Below, in pieces: positions 36,648 through 46,834 of a DNA stretch of 64,000 nucleotides. Under the pieces are notes generated by a model, which was not told where the DNA came from, searched no databases, and worked only from the letters and a program-made list of their open reading frames with translations. The stretch's first letter is position 1, and each line of letters starts with the position of its first letter. A program made the position numbers and the translations under genes. This DNA comes from Chitinophaga nivalis (GTDB lineage: Bacteria; Bacteroidota; Bacteroidia; Chitinophagales; Chitinophagaceae), in assembly GCF_025989125.1 (NCBI RefSeq), contig NZ_JAPDNR010000001.1, positions 1,408,301 to 1,472,300 of the forward strand, given 5' to 3'.

Positions 36648-37175
36648 TCAACTTTCCCAAGTTATATGGTCTAAGTCACCATTTTCCTTCGTTTTAACGA
36701 CTAAAAGCTGATCACACGGTTCTCCATCAATATCTATTGAATAGTCAAAAACTCCGTAATAGTCAGTGCCATATTTTCCGTCAGGATAAAGTCCAATCCT
36801 AATCAATTTTAACTTGCTTAGAAGTTGTTGTTCCTTTGATTTGTCTTTGTCATCGTGGTCAATAATATTTCCCAGTTCATCTTCGTCAAGTTCGTCTAAG
36901 TAAAAGTTTATATAGTCAGCCGCTTCTCCGCCATCATTGAAATTTTTGTCAATTGACGATTTGTTCTGAATTTCTAAGGTAGGAATGTTGTCAAGAAATA
37001 CTTTAATATTTACTGCTTGTTCTTCGCTTATGCTCTTGTTTTCAAAATTCAAGTCAAGGCGAAGCATCGTTCCGCTAAATGCAGTCTCAGCAGAATAATA
37101 TTCCTGTAGTTGCGTCAAGTCAATTTGTCCAAAATGTGGTAAGTCGATATTCGCCATTTTCCGTTTGTCGTTCAT
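36648..37175 (-). CDS. AT-rich orphan protein, DUF2004-like
   Basis: 175 residues from ATG at 37175; M at 37157 (MANIDLPHFG) is an equally good start and 37211 a longer one. Acidic, soluble, no signal peptide. The N-terminal pattern LPHFGQIDLTQLQEYYSAETAFSGTMLRLDLNFE and the C-terminal GLYPDGKYGTDYYGVFDYSIDIDGEPCDQLLVVKT resemble my recollection of DUF2004 proteins. Base composition is clearly more AT-rich than the flanking core genes, consistent with acquisition. Possibly an immunity-type protein, but this is only a guess. Confidence 0.65.
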   Translation of the reverse strand: MNDKRKMANIDLPHFGQIDLTQLQEYYSAETAFSGTMLRLDLNFENKSISEEQAVNIKVFLDNIPTLEIQNKSSIDKNFNDGGEAADYINFYLDELDEDELGNIIDHDDKDKSKEQQLLSKLKLIRIGLYPDGKYGTDYYGVFDYSIDIDGEPCDQLLVVKTKENGDLDHITWES

Positions 37176-37211
37176 TGTTGTTGTCTGTAAAATCACAGCT
37201 GACAGTAGCAT

Positions 37212-37526
37212 TACTGTATCATGCTAATATATTCCTTTTCTCTAAAATATTTCAATTTAACAATAATCTATTGTGCTTTTTGTTTGCAGGTATTGCGCTA
37301 ATAGAACTTACGTTTCCACTTAGTGAAAATCTTCGAAGCCGATTCCCTGTTTTAGTTTCGATGAAACCCTGTCCAGGATGTAAATGTTGCGCAAAAAATC
37401 ACTTTGCACAATTTAGCGCCTTCCCAATTAAACGAGCCAATCAAAAGCATAAGCCTGCAACTAGCCCTTAACGTTAGCGTAACATGGATGGATTAATTTT
37501 GTATCCGCTCAATTTAATTTGTATTC
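37212..37526 (+). promoter_or_regulatory. AT-rich intergenic with promoter of the second sigma gene
   Basis: An exact -7 box TAATTTTG at 37494-37501 lies 26 nt before the sigma start at 37527. The rest (37212-37490) is AT-rich without a recognisable gene. Confidence 0.5.
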
Positions 37527-38183
37527 ATGGCTGTTGACCGTGTCATGCCAAAACATTACGAACCCAGTGATGAAACATTGCTGGAACGGATGCGTATGGG
37601 GGAAATGCCCGCATTTAACACTCTTTTTGAACGGCACAGCCGTCGGGGGGTGGAATTGGCTGCAACTATAGCAGCCGATCATTTTACAGCGGAAGAAATT
37701 GTATCGGACGTTTTTTTTAGCTTTTGGGTAAGAAGGCAGGAACTTCCGCCCATTTCCCTGTTTCAATCATATTTTTTCACCGCCATTCGCTATCGGGCCA
37801 AAACGGCCGCCCAATTCAGGAAAGTGGGGACAAAGATCGTTTCGCTGGATGATTATGAAACCCCGCCTCAGGATTCACCCGTAGATCCCTTCCAGCAGCT
37901 ACATACCGCAGAACTGGCGGAAGCGTTGCATGGCCTTATTGAAAGGCTCCCTGTACAACGTAAACTTATCTTTAAACTCAGCCGCATTGACGGACTTTCC
38001 TACAAAGCTATTGCTGAGGTCTTACGTATATCGGAAAGCACGGTAAAGAACCAATTGGCAACTGCCATTAAAACACTACGAAACGACCTTTCCGTTTACC
38101 CCCTTCCCTTTTCAATGCTGCTTTGGTTATCCTGCTCACTTTACCGGCAGACTATTATTTTTCCTGAATTAATATTATGGTAA
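37527..38183 (+). CDS. ECF RNA polymerase sigma factor (second locus)
   Basis: 218 residues; ATG at 37545 is an alternative start. Region 2 (~20-95; AEEIVSDVFFSFWVRR) and region 4 (~140-195; LIERLPVQRKLIFKLSRIDGLSYKAIAEVLRISESTVKNQL) are both intact. It is followed by a hydrophobic C-terminal tail (PFSMLLWLSCSLY), as in the sigma factor at 1376. It should be controlled by the FecR protein encoded 77 bp downstream and drive the TonB receptor at 39518. Confidence 0.92.
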   Translation: MAVDRVMPKHYEPSDETLLERMRMGEMPAFNTLFERHSRRGVELAATIAADHFTAEEIVSDVFFSFWVRRQELPPISLFQSYFFTAIRYRAKTAAQFRKVGTKIVSLDDYETPPQDSPVDPFQQLHTAELAEALHGLIERLPVQRKLIFKLSRIDGLSYKAIAEVLRISESTVKNQLATAIKTLRNDLSVYPLPFSMLLWLSCSLYRQTIIFPELILW

Positions 38184-38260
38184 CATTGGCCAATAGGCCG
38201 TTTATCCTGTAAAATGAGATATGTATATGGAGGCTCTTTAAGTCTATATACAAATACAGG

Positions 38261-39322
38261 ATGAACATGGTTGATAAAAATGAGTTCTGGTTGCTGACCA
38301 GTAAATATCTGAGCGGTGAAATAAGCGAATACGAAAAGGACGAACTTTTCGGCATGCTGGAAAGTGCCCCTCTACTGAAGGAGGAATTTGAGGAAGCAAA
38401 AAAAATGTGGCAGCAAACGGCGGGCAGTGAGCCGGGATACAACAGTAGCCTTTTACACCGCACCCACCAGAAGATCAGGGATTATGAAGCGGGGAAACGG
38501 GAAGCCCCCTCATTGCCTCCTTTTGAACCCGCTATAAACACCCCGGTTTATACCTTGCCAGCCAACCGGAAAACCGGTTGGAAAAAATGGATGGCGGCTG
38601 CCGCTGTTCTTGCAGGCATCAGCCTTTATGCTTACTGGTTTTCTCAAAACAATCCAACCAGCCATAGTCCGGTACAATGGGCATCAATAGATGTATTACC
38701 TGGTCAGCAGCGAAAAATAATACTGGCAGATAGTTCCATTGTATATATCAATGCAGGTTCTCATATAGAATACCCGCTTTCTTTTTCCGATAGTATCCGG
38801 GAAATCCGTTTGGAGGGGGAGGCTTTCTTTAAGGTCACCAAAAATGCCAGTCAACCTTTTGTGGTGCATAGTGGGGCCTTACATACCAGGGTACTGGGAA
38901 CCTCCTTTAACGTGCGGGCTTATAAAGGCGAAGAAATACAAAGCGTATTGGTAGCAACTGGTAAAGTACAGGTAAATACCAATGGAAAAGGACCGGATAC
39001 ACTGCTCCCCAATCACCTGCTTACCTATCATGTGCAGGAAAAAACAATTGCGGTCACTACTCAATCCTATGAAGCCATGGACTGGCAGCAAAACCGGATG
39101 GACTTTAATGATATATCCTTTAAAGACCTGGCGGCCGAGCTGGGCAGGCGTTACGGAAAAACATTGGTGTTTAACAACCCTGAAATGAAAAGTTGCCGCT
39201 ACAGGGCCATCTTTAATGATCTTCCACTAGAGAAAATATTACAGCAGTTGAGCCTGACCAATGGGTTCAGCTATACCACTAAAAGTGACAGTATTTACCT
39301 GAATGGGAAGGGCTGTGAGTAA
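38261..39322 (+). CDS. FecR family anti-sigma factor (second locus)
   Basis: 353 residues. An N-terminal cytoplasmic region (~1-105), a membrane segment (~110-128, KWMAAAAVLAGISLYAYWF), a FecR domain (~145-240; DSSIVYINAGSHIEYPLSFSD, then VLGTSFNVRAYKGEE) and a C-terminal DUF4974-like domain (~275-345). It shares layout but limited sequence with the FecR at 2110. Expected partner of the sigma factor upstream and the STN domain of the receptor downstream. M3 (38267) is an alternative start. Confidence 0.92.
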   Translation: MNMVDKNEFWLLTSKYLSGEISEYEKDELFGMLESAPLLKEEFEEAKKMWQQTAGSEPGYNSSLLHRTHQKIRDYEAGKREAPSLPPFEPAINTPVYTLPANRKTGWKKWMAAAAVLAGISLYAYWFSQNNPTSHSPVQWASIDVLPGQQRKIILADSSIVYINAGSHIEYPLSFSDSIREIRLEGEAFFKVTKNASQPFVVHSGALHTRVLGTSFNVRAYKGEEIQSVLVATGKVQVNTNGKGPDTLLPNHLLTYHVQEKTIAVTTQSYEAMDWQQNRMDFNDISFKDLAAELGRRYGKTLVFNNPEMKSCRYRAIFNDLPLEKILQQLSLTNGFSYTTKSDSIYLNGKGCE

Positions 39323-39517
39323 ACAATTATTTCATCATTTAAAAATATGGCATCAACAGCAGTACATGGAAACATAGACAACCAAAAAGTAAAAAAAACC
39401 GGAACCACGAAGGCTCCGGCATTACTGTGATAACGGCCGGTGAATTTTGGAAGAACGAACCGGCGCATCATTTAAAGTATATCAACACACCTGAAGGTGT
39501 ATTAACGCGCTAAAAAT

Positions 39518-42500
39518 ATGACAAAATTGACATTTGCCGGAAGGTCCGTATTTATAATAGCTATTTTCTGTATGCTGTTTGGCTTGTTGGCACAAGCTCA
39601 ATCATCCGGTAAAATAAGTCTGGACATGACAAATGCGCCGCTCACCACTGTGTTAGCGGCTATTGAAAAACAAACCGGTACCCCTTTTATTTACAACCGG
39701 CAGCAGGTAGAGAAAGTGGTAGTGGCCCATGCCTCCTATCGGCAGAAAAGTCTTGCGGAAGTATTGAACCATCTGCTAGGCCAGTACCAGTTTGGGTACA
39801 AGTTGGAAGGTGGCAATATTATACTTTTCCCACAAGTAAAAAGAGAAGAGAAGAATCCTGCTGCTAACACTGGCAAAGTAACCGGAAAGATCATTGATGA
39901 AGAAAACGGGCAGCCCATGCCAGGAGCTACCATCCGAATCGGTAATAAGGGCATTACTTCCGGCATAGATGGTTCTTTCAGTGTTTCCTTACCCAAAGGC
40001 AGCTACACGGCTGCGGTTAGTTATCTAGGCTATGGTACTAAAGAAGTGAATAGAATTGAAGTAAAAGACAATGAAACTTTCCTGCTCAATATTACCCTGA
40101 AAGGAGAGAAAGGGCAACTGGCCGGTGTGGTGGTAAAGGCATCCGCCAAAAAGGAGGGGGTAGCCGCATTATATGCCCAGCAAAAAGCCAGCATATCGAT
40201 GACAGATGGTGTCTCGGCTGTCCAGATAGGGCGAACTGCCGATAATAACGTTGCCCAGGCATTGCGCCGTATGCCGGGTGTAACAATCAGTGAAGGAAAA
40301 TTTGTTACTATCCGCGGCCTTAGCGAACGTTATAACAACGTAAAACTTAACGGAGCTGAAATGCCCTCCACGGAACCTAACCGCAAGAACTTTTCTTTCG
40401 ATGTGATCCCGACAGCACTGGTTGACAATATCGTTGTGGCAAAAACCTTTATCCCGGAAATGTCCGCAGAATTTGCCGGAGGTTCAGTTAGCGTAAACAC
40501 ACTTTCCATTCCCACTAAGAAGTTTCTGACCCTGGGCCTCGGTACTGGTTTTAATACGAACAGCACGGGTAAAGACTTCTGGGGAGGTAAGCGCTACCGT
40601 TCGGATTTTCAGTTGGGTAATGCGAAAGAACGCTACTGGTTCGGACGGGATTGGAATCCACGGTGGTATAGCGACATCACTGCCGGAGATGCTTACAATA
40701 CACCACCCAATAGATTTAAGAACCTGGGTGCAGCTAATCAAATGAATGCAAAGGTTCCCAACCACTGGAATCTTTACCGGTACACAGGTGCTCCTACCCA
40801 GAATTATTCGATCAGCGCAGGCATTCCTATTACGGTAAAGAAAAATCGTTTGGGTATTGTTGCCGGTGCCAATTACCGTCATGAAGAGCTAACAGAAGAT
40901 TATGGTTCGGACACTGAACTCGATCCCGATAACGAACAATATAATAATGACGAAAATTTCACCAAGCTTTATGCCTCCAAAAGATTCAGTTTTATAACAG
41001 GTGTGAGTGTACTGGGCAATATAGGTTGGCAAAACGGCGGCAATAAAATCACTTGGAAGAATATGTACAATAACCGCTTTGTGAATAGCAGTTATTATCA
41101 ACAGTCCCGCAAAGAGAATGAAACCAAGAACATTACTTTTTTCAATGACCCACGCCGTACGCAGGTTTTGCAAACCCGTCTGGAGGGATCACATAAGGTT
41201 TTACATGACCGGGTTAATTTTTCCTGGTATGCCGATTACAATGATTTAACCAGGGAACAACTGGATGAGCGCAATATAAGGGGGGATGTTATTAACGGAG
41301 AGAATGATAATGGATATAATTCCTTCGTGTCCTGGGGTTATCTGGGAGTAACGGATGGAGGGTATTCCCATATCTTCAGGGGCAAACTAAGCGAAAAGAA
41401 AAAGAATTATGGTGCAGATGTAGAAGTGCCATTTACAATACTGGGTAATTTGCAAAAGATCAAGGCTGGCTACCAGGGTAGTTTCCGTGACGCCCGCTAC
41501 ACACAAAGTGTTTTAAATGTTGGTATTAATAAGCCAGGGAATAAAAACACCACATCCCTGGAGGATCTCCTTACACCAGAAAAATTCCTGGACTCTTCCT
41601 ATTATTATATGGGATATTTAAGCGTACAGATGCCAAATGCAGTGGAAGACTATTATAATGGATCACTGGATATAAGATCTTCTTTCATCCAGGGTGATTT
41701 TAGCTTCTTTAACAAACTACATGTTTCCGGAGGTGTGCGCCGCGAGGATTCTCGTTTTTTTACAGACGGAGTGCAATTGGACATTGGTAACAGTAGATTT
41801 ATTGACTCTTCCCGTATAGACAATGAGATCAACTGGTATCCATCGGCCAGTGTGATCTATAACCTCACCAGCAAACTCAATCTGCGGGGTAGTTATTCCA
41901 AAACCATTTCCCGCTTCGATTTCCGGGAGCTGTCTTCCTCTACTTACTTCGACATTGCACAGAATATGAAAACCTATGGTACCGACTCCCTTCGTAATAC
42001 CTATATCAAGAATTATGATTTGCGGATGGAATGGTATCCATCACCGGACGAGATTATTAGTATCACCGGTTTTGTGAAGCAGTTTACGGATCCTATTGAA
42101 TTGAATGTCAGTATGCGTGCAGGCAGATTAGTCGCCAGGCCTATGAACCTGAAATCTGCTACCGGAAAAGGGCTTGAACTGAACGTGCGTAAATCCCTCG
42201 GATTCATCAACTCTGCTCCCAAATGGTTGAAAAATATCTATGTTTCAGGTAACGCCATGTATATGAAAATGAACGTGGAATATCAGCAGGAAGAAGGGTA
42301 TGGTAAAGATTCAGTGCGTAACCGGCCGTTGCAGGATCTCGTGCCTTATTCCATCAACGCCGCGCTTAGCTATGAAGGAGGCCGTTTTGGAGCCTCCGTC
42401 AATTATGGAACTACAGGCCGCAAGCTTACCCGGTCTTCTATCACTGAATTTGAGGATGAATACCTGGCTCCCAGGCATGTTGTAGACCTTCAACTGAGTG

Positions 42501-42739
42501 CCCGCTTTCTGAAGAACAGAATGCTGGTGAAAGCCAACATAAGCGATCTGCTGGCGCAGCCTTTTATTATTTATAGAAATATGGGATTCAAACACCCTAT
42601 AAAGGGTTGGCTTACAGACCAGCAGGATTACTTTAAACCCTATACCGATGATATGGACTATAACAGTGGGAAAGACTGGGTGAACCGCAAGTACAAAAGA
42701 GGATCCAGCTACTCTTTGTCTATAAGTTATAATTTTTAA
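39518..42739 (+). CDS. TonB-dependent outer-membrane receptor with STN domain, no SusD partner
   Basis: 1073 residues. A signal peptide ends at LLAQAQSSG (~29). An STN domain (~32-105) has DMTNAPLTTVLAAIEKQTGTPFIYN. A carboxypeptidase-regulatory domain (~120-195) and a plug (~215-320) follow; the plug has NVAQALRRMPGVTISEGKFVTIRGLSERYNNVKLNGAEMPSTEP, a signature of the FhuA/CirA-like rather than SusC receptors. The C-terminal barrel ends in SLSISYNF. No SusD follows; an unrelated lipoprotein does. The ligand could be a siderophore, peptide or other compound. Confidence 0.93.
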   Translation: MTKLTFAGRSVFIIAIFCMLFGLLAQAQSSGKISLDMTNAPLTTVLAAIEKQTGTPFIYNRQQVEKVVVAHASYRQKSLAEVLNHLLGQYQFGYKLEGGNIILFPQVKREEKNPAANTGKVTGKIIDEENGQPMPGATIRIGNKGITSGIDGSFSVSLPKGSYTAAVSYLGYGTKEVNRIEVKDNETFLLNITLKGEKGQLAGVVVKASAKKEGVAALYAQQKASISMTDGVSAVQIGRTADNNVAQALRRMPGVTISEGKFVTIRGLSERYNNVKLNGAEMPSTEPNRKNFSFDVIPTALVDNIVVAKTFIPEMSAEFAGGSVSVNTLSIPTKKFLTLGLGTGFNTNSTGKDFWGGKRYRSDFQLGNAKERYWFGRDWNPRWYSDITAGDAYNTPPNRFKNLGAANQMNAKVPNHWNLYRYTGAPTQNYSISAGIPITVKKNRLGIVAGANYRHEELTEDYGSDTELDPDNEQYNNDENFTKLYASKRFSFITGVSVLGNIGWQNGGNKITWKNMYNNRFVNSSYYQQSRKENETKNITFFNDPRRTQVLQTRLEGSHKVLHDRVNFSWYADYNDLTREQLDERNIRGDVINGENDNGYNSFVSWGYLGVTDGGYSHIFRGKLSEKKKNYGADVEVPFTILGNLQKIKAGYQGSFRDARYTQSVLNVGINKPGNKNTTSLEDLLTPEKFLDSSYYYMGYLSVQMPNAVEDYYNGSLDIRSSFIQGDFSFFNKLHVSGGVRREDSRFFTDGVQLDIGNSRFIDSSRIDNEINWYPSASVIYNLTSKLNLRGSYSKTISRFDFRELSSSTYFDIAQNMKTYGTDSLRNTYIKNYDLRMEWYPSPDEIISITGFVKQFTDPIELNVSMRAGRLVARPMNLKSATGKGLELNVRKSLGFINSAPKWLKNIYVSGNAMYMKMNVEYQQEEGYGKDSVRNRPLQDLVPYSINAALSYEGGRFGASVNYGTTGRKLTRSSITEFEDEYLAPRHVVDLQLSARFLKNRMLVKANISDLLAQPFIIYRNMGFKHPIKGWLTDQQDYFKPYTDDMDYNSGKDWVNRKYKRGSSYSLSISYNF

Positions 42740-42760
42740 AGGCCCCAAAACAGATTTAAG

Positions 42761-44203
42761 ATGAAAAGATTAATAATATATTTACTCGTACTGCTGATCA
42801 CAGGCTGTGCAAAAGATTACAACGGCCTGTACGACCAGGATTTTATCCAGTTTAGTATTAAGATCGATTATTCCTCGCCTAATTATGAATATGAGGCGCG
42901 GTTCGGTGATGTGACATATAAAATAGTAAAGACCAGCCCTTTATCTACTGACAATCCAGGTATTTCCAAGTCTATGTTGGACGCGAATGGTGCTGTAAAT
43001 GGAGACTTGGTGATAACACCCATCTATCTTGGAGTGCGACAAAAGCCAGTCGTATTTAATGTGATCATCAAAGCCGGGACTGAACTGCGTTTTCGCCAGG
43101 CCTTGGGTGACGAGTTGCGGATGATAAGCAAACCGGAAGACGAGGAGCGTTATATAAGCTTCTCTTTTCAACAAATGACAGACTGGAGTAAGTACTTTGC
43201 TCCAATGGTCACATTCAATGGTGAATTGATCCAGACATTTGGTATTAACTATATTCCTAAAGATAAAAGGACCGGAACGTTTCGTTTTTATCAGGCCCGG
43301 GGCAATAACCTGAACAGGTATGAAGGAAAATTCGATACCAGTATCCAGGAGCCGGAGAATGTTATACCAAATTTTACCATTGCCGGGAATGAAACTTTTA
43401 TGCTGGCCAAACCGATAGGTTCGCCTATGTTGATCTGGAATGATGAAATAGTTAATCAATACACCACGCTGAATGTAAGGGTCGTTTACGGCAGCGCAAG
43501 TGGTACCAACTGGTACTATACCTATAAAAATGATTGGATGTCGCCTAATTATGATAATTATGTATTGAAGAACAACCTTTCTGATACATTACGATTGTAT
43601 AAAATAATCAACAATGATAAAGATACTACGCTTGCCCGAGTAATTCCGGGGCCATTTAAGGAAGGACAAACGGTCGATTTTATTATGAATGGCGACGAAA
43701 TGATTCCCAACACATACACTGGGGCAGAGCCTACCAACCGTTCAAATGTCTTCTTAAAAATGGGCTATAAGAGAGCTACTCAGGGAACCCTGACAACTAC
43801 AGCAGTTAAAGTAAAAGTTTACCTTGCCAAAGAAGATGCAAACATCGGAATGCATAAGGTAAAACTGCTCAAAGAGGTAGAAATTAACAGCCCATCAGCA
43901 AATGGTGCAGTGGTGTATGCTGACCCTTTTGAAACGAATATGATGGATGTGGTTCCGACAGGAACCCCCGAGCCGGGCGAAGATGTAATTTTGGAATATA
44001 TCCCCAATTATATAGTTGAAGTAACAGATGCTGCTAACGGAATACTTTTAACGAGCCGCACCCTCAATGTAATCTCATATTTTAAAATGAAAAATCCAAA
44101 CATGCCTGTTTGGCCTCTTGCGCTGAATTATAAGTTGCTGAATTTTATTATCGAGGGAAGCAATGGAGATATTGCCATTGCTTACGGGAGCGGAGCCTGG
44201 TAA
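42761..44203 (+). CDS. uncharacterised outer-membrane-type lipoprotein linked to TonB receptor
   Basis: 480 residues. The lipoprotein signal ends in LLITGCAKDYNGLYDQ (Cys ~16). The body is beta-rich, with a segment YLGVRQKPVVFNVIIKAGTELRF like the adhesion-type domain of DUF1735/DUF4843-like accessory lipoproteins, but I cannot assign a family. It starts 21 bp after the TonB receptor stop, so it is in the same operon and occupies the place a SusD would. Probable surface ligand-binding partner of the receptor. Confidence 0.75.
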   Translation: MKRLIIYLLVLLITGCAKDYNGLYDQDFIQFSIKIDYSSPNYEYEARFGDVTYKIVKTSPLSTDNPGISKSMLDANGAVNGDLVITPIYLGVRQKPVVFNVIIKAGTELRFRQALGDELRMISKPEDEERYISFSFQQMTDWSKYFAPMVTFNGELIQTFGINYIPKDKRTGTFRFYQARGNNLNRYEGKFDTSIQEPENVIPNFTIAGNETFMLAKPIGSPMLIWNDEIVNQYTTLNVRVVYGSASGTNWYYTYKNDWMSPNYDNYVLKNNLSDTLRLYKIINNDKDTTLARVIPGPFKEGQTVDFIMNGDEMIPNTYTGAEPTNRSNVFLKMGYKRATQGTLTTTAVKVKVYLAKEDANIGMHKVKLLKEVEINSPSANGAVVYADPFETNMMDVVPTGTPEPGEDVILEYIPNYIVEVTDAANGILLTSRTLNVISYFKMKNPNMPVWPLALNYKLLNFIIEGSNGDIAIAYGSGAW

Positions 44204-44923
44204 TACCTGGGCCGACAAAGGAGCAATCTCTGTTTTTATTATGCTTCTTATGGTCCGTGGTTAAAGAATATAGTGGCTCAATTACCAGCCATTCACCCCT
44301 ACGCCGTTGCCGGTGTTAAGTGCAAACTTCACCGGCAACTTTCCTGCATGCTAAAACCGGTTAAAATCCAATATCCTTTTTATTGTAGTTGCGAGTTATC
44401 TTGAAAAGGCCCGTAAAAGAGATGTTGGCAACTATCAATATATACAGCCACCCAAATAGCTTAACGGAACAGCATCGTATTAATACTATCTTATTTCCTG
44501 TACTATCCTGAAGCTTTATTTAGTGCCGAAATCTCAGAAAGGGCTTAATTCAGTTTATAAGTTTAAAAACCATTGTTACCGCTTGCAAAAATTATTTAAG
44601 TAAATTTCATTGCTTTTTAACGGTACTTTAAATAACACGATCCTTTATCGTAAAATATCAATTTGTATTGTTAGCGTTCGTGTTTTACTCCGCTTATTTT
44701 GAAAATAATTACAGGGATGTATGTATTGCAAAACGAATGCAGTACCAGGGTATACCTTGCGGGGGTAATAGTATAAAGGTAATTTTCAGTGTACTGGAAA
44801 TTGATACTATTATATTTTGTAAGCCGAAGAAAAACTATATATAACCCTTTATTTGTTTACCCGTTTATGAGTTGTTTTTCTTCCGGATAATTATCCCGTT
44901 TCTTCTTCCTCAAATAAAATAAC
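44204..44923. other. 720-bp AT-rich gene-free region
   Basis: Apart from the hairpin at 44306-44343 I see no gene, tRNA or repeat. The AT-rich sequence at 44560-44830 could hold a promoter for the next lipoprotein: TATATTTTG near 44811-44819 is one base off the -7 consensus, but about 105 nt from the start codon. Probably the scar of a lost gene or a regulatory spacer. Confidence 0.4.
44306..44343 (+). terminator. terminator of the second sigma/receptor locus
   Basis: 10-bp stem GTTGCCGGTG/CACCGGCAAC (44306-44315/44330-44339). An inner AAGT/ACTT pairing closes a GCAA loop, and TTTCC follows. Confidence 0.65.
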
Positions 44924-45919
44924 ATGAAAACTATCTATTGTTTAAAATTAATACTCTTATTTTTTGCCTTTTTTACGTTTAGCGGATGCCGTAAAGATGC
45001 AAAAGAAATTCCTCCGGTAACTGCCGATAATCAGCAAAACGAACCTGTAGTTGAGCATGGTCGTCTCTATTTTTCTTCACAGGAAAGTTTCAACAGTTAT
45101 ATCAGGACAATATTCAATAAAAAAGTAACCGACAAAGAAGGTTTTACCTCGTTGGCTACCAGGATAAACACCGTTATCCAAAATCAAAAAAACGGCGCTT
45201 TACCAGATGAAATCAAAGATTTCAGAGATTTTGGTTTCCCACAGGAATTCCTTTTTACATTAAATGGAAAGGGTGAGGTAAGGATTGGAAATGATATCAT
45301 TTGGTATCATGGAGGTAGAAAATACCTGATTCCTATCTCAAATGAAAATAGCCTGGAAGAAATCAAACAACAGCCATCTGCCATTACTACATCCTTCGAT
45401 ACCAGAGTGGTGAAATTAGGTACCATCAATCCTTTGGGTAAGATAGATCTGGGACTGAGTGGAGTTGATTCACGTCATATAAAGGAATTTTATTTGTGGG
45501 GAAATACACTCTGCCGGTTTGTACATGAAGTGGCTACCTTCTATGAAAATACAGGTGGTAATAACTGGACAGCATATCTGGTATTGCGGATTAAAATGGA
45601 GTGGAAGGACTGTTGTAAGTGGAATCCTGCTACTACCATCCGGGACGTGAAAATCGATGTGAGTGGTACTGCGAATCTTTATAATGGAGTCGGCACGATA
45701 CCAGCTGCGGGTACCTATATTTTAGGACCTGACATAACGCTTAATGAGACGGAAGTGGTAAGTAATGATTATACGATTACTTTATCTGCTATCAATGGAA
45801 GTGGGGCTCTGCTGAGTGGCAGCCATTGGGCACTCCGGTTGCAGGGGACGATCTTCCATTATGCACAAAATGACTATAACTATAATGCATGGACTAATGC
45901 TGGTACTCCTTTATGGTAA
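44924..45919 (+). CDS. hypothetical lipoprotein
   Basis: 331 residues. The lipoprotein signal peptide ends in FFTFSGCRKDAK (Cys ~22). No family recognised. The N-terminal half is helical and polar (ESFNSYIRTIFNKKVTDKEGFTSLATRI). The C-terminal half is beta-rich and aromatic, with two adjacent Cys in MEWKDCCKWNP and regular strands such as AGTYILGPDITLNETEVVSND. AT-rich like its surroundings and isolated, with a terminator downstream. Probably secreted to the outer membrane; function unknown. Confidence 0.7.
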   Translation: MKTIYCLKLILLFFAFFTFSGCRKDAKEIPPVTADNQQNEPVVEHGRLYFSSQESFNSYIRTIFNKKVTDKEGFTSLATRINTVIQNQKNGALPDEIKDFRDFGFPQEFLFTLNGKGEVRIGNDIIWYHGGRKYLIPISNENSLEEIKQQPSAITTSFDTRVVKLGTINPLGKIDLGLSGVDSRHIKEFYLWGNTLCRFVHEVATFYENTGGNNWTAYLVLRIKMEWKDCCKWNPATTIRDVKIDVSGTANLYNGVGTIPAAGTYILGPDITLNETEVVSNDYTITLSAINGSGALLSGSHWALRLQGTIFHYAQNDYNYNAWTNAGTPLW

Positions 45920-45998
45920 ACAGCGAACTTGAACAATGAACTTTTATTAAATCTTCCATAAAAAGTTTGAACCCTATCCGGTTGCCCGATCTTGAACT

Positions 45999-46036
45999 AA
46001 AAAAAACTCCAGGTTATTTGACTTGGAGTTTTTTTT
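45999..46036. terminator. bidirectional terminator between convergent genes
   Basis: 13-bp stem (45999-46011 with 46024-46036), with A8 at the left end and T8 at the right end, so it works for both the lipoprotein (plus) and DUF1826 (minus) genes. Confidence 0.85.
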
Positions 46037-46141
46037 CGAAATATACGGGTACATTTTTACATAATATGGCTTAGCTGTCAAAGTATAGAGGTCAATATTT
46101 TTTGTGTTTAGACGGATCGTCTTGCTATGCAGGATTGCTGT

Positions 46142-46834
46142 TCAGCAGATCAGCAACAACCTATGCTGGCCGGATTTTTCATTTGGTGCACGGTGAATAC
46201 AAGGAGGAACCTTACTTTGAGGATGATCAACCGCCAACCGCCATAGTTGACCAAGACCTAACGTTATTGGATGTGCATCAGGTGTTGCCTGATAGTGCAG
46301 ATCAAAGAAATGTTCACTTAAGAATGACGCAAAACCTTCCGCTGCTCCATGATATAATTTTTTGAGCTCATCACGTATTTCCGGAATAAGTATTTTCTGT
46401 TTGGCTTGTGCATTGGGCAATATTTCACTGGAATCTCCATAGTAGGTGCATAAAAAGGTATCGGTTGGTATGGGAGAGCGATCTACATGAAAGGAGTAAA
46501 CATCGGTCGGGAAAAATGTATCATCCCGGTCATAGTATTTAATCACATTAAGCACTGGCGATGCGCCATGTGCTTCCAATAGCTGCCAGTCATTTAAAAG
46601 CATTTCCCGGGCAAGTTGTCCTTGTTCGCTCAGCTGAAGTGCGAGCAGCTCCTCTTGTTCAATCGTCGTTATATTGCCACTTAGCGCTACTTTACTAACA
46701 ATCTCAGAGAAATCACCTGTCAGATTACGGGTCCAGCCAATCGCATTTACTGCTCCCTCAAATGGTGTAGCAACAAGGTCCTGGAAATTCGTGACATAGC
46801 GAATGTGTTGCTCAGCAGGAGATAAATCTATCAT
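46142..46834 (-). CDS. DUF1826 family protein
   Basis: 230 residues from ATG at 46834; a longer in-frame start at 46966 would add 44 residues without family character. The core FLCTYYGDSSEILPNAQAKQK and the C-terminal CIHRAPNEKSGQHRLLL with Cys/His residues match what I recall of DUF1826. In Proteobacteria this family is often encoded with CobW-type zinc metallochaperones under zinc-starvation control; no such gene is here. Function unknown; a metal-linked role is inference. Confidence 0.75.
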   Translation of the reverse strand: MIDLSPAEQHIRYVTNFQDLVATPFEGAVNAIGWTRNLTGDFSEIVSKVALSGNITTIEQEELLALQLSEQGQLAREMLLNDWQLLEAHGASPVLNVIKYYDRDDTFFPTDVYSFHVDRSPIPTDTFLCTYYGDSSEILPNAQAKQKILIPEIRDELKKLYHGAAEGFASFLSEHFFDLHYQATPDAHPITLGLGQLWRLAVDHPQSKVPPCIHRAPNEKSGQHRLLLIC

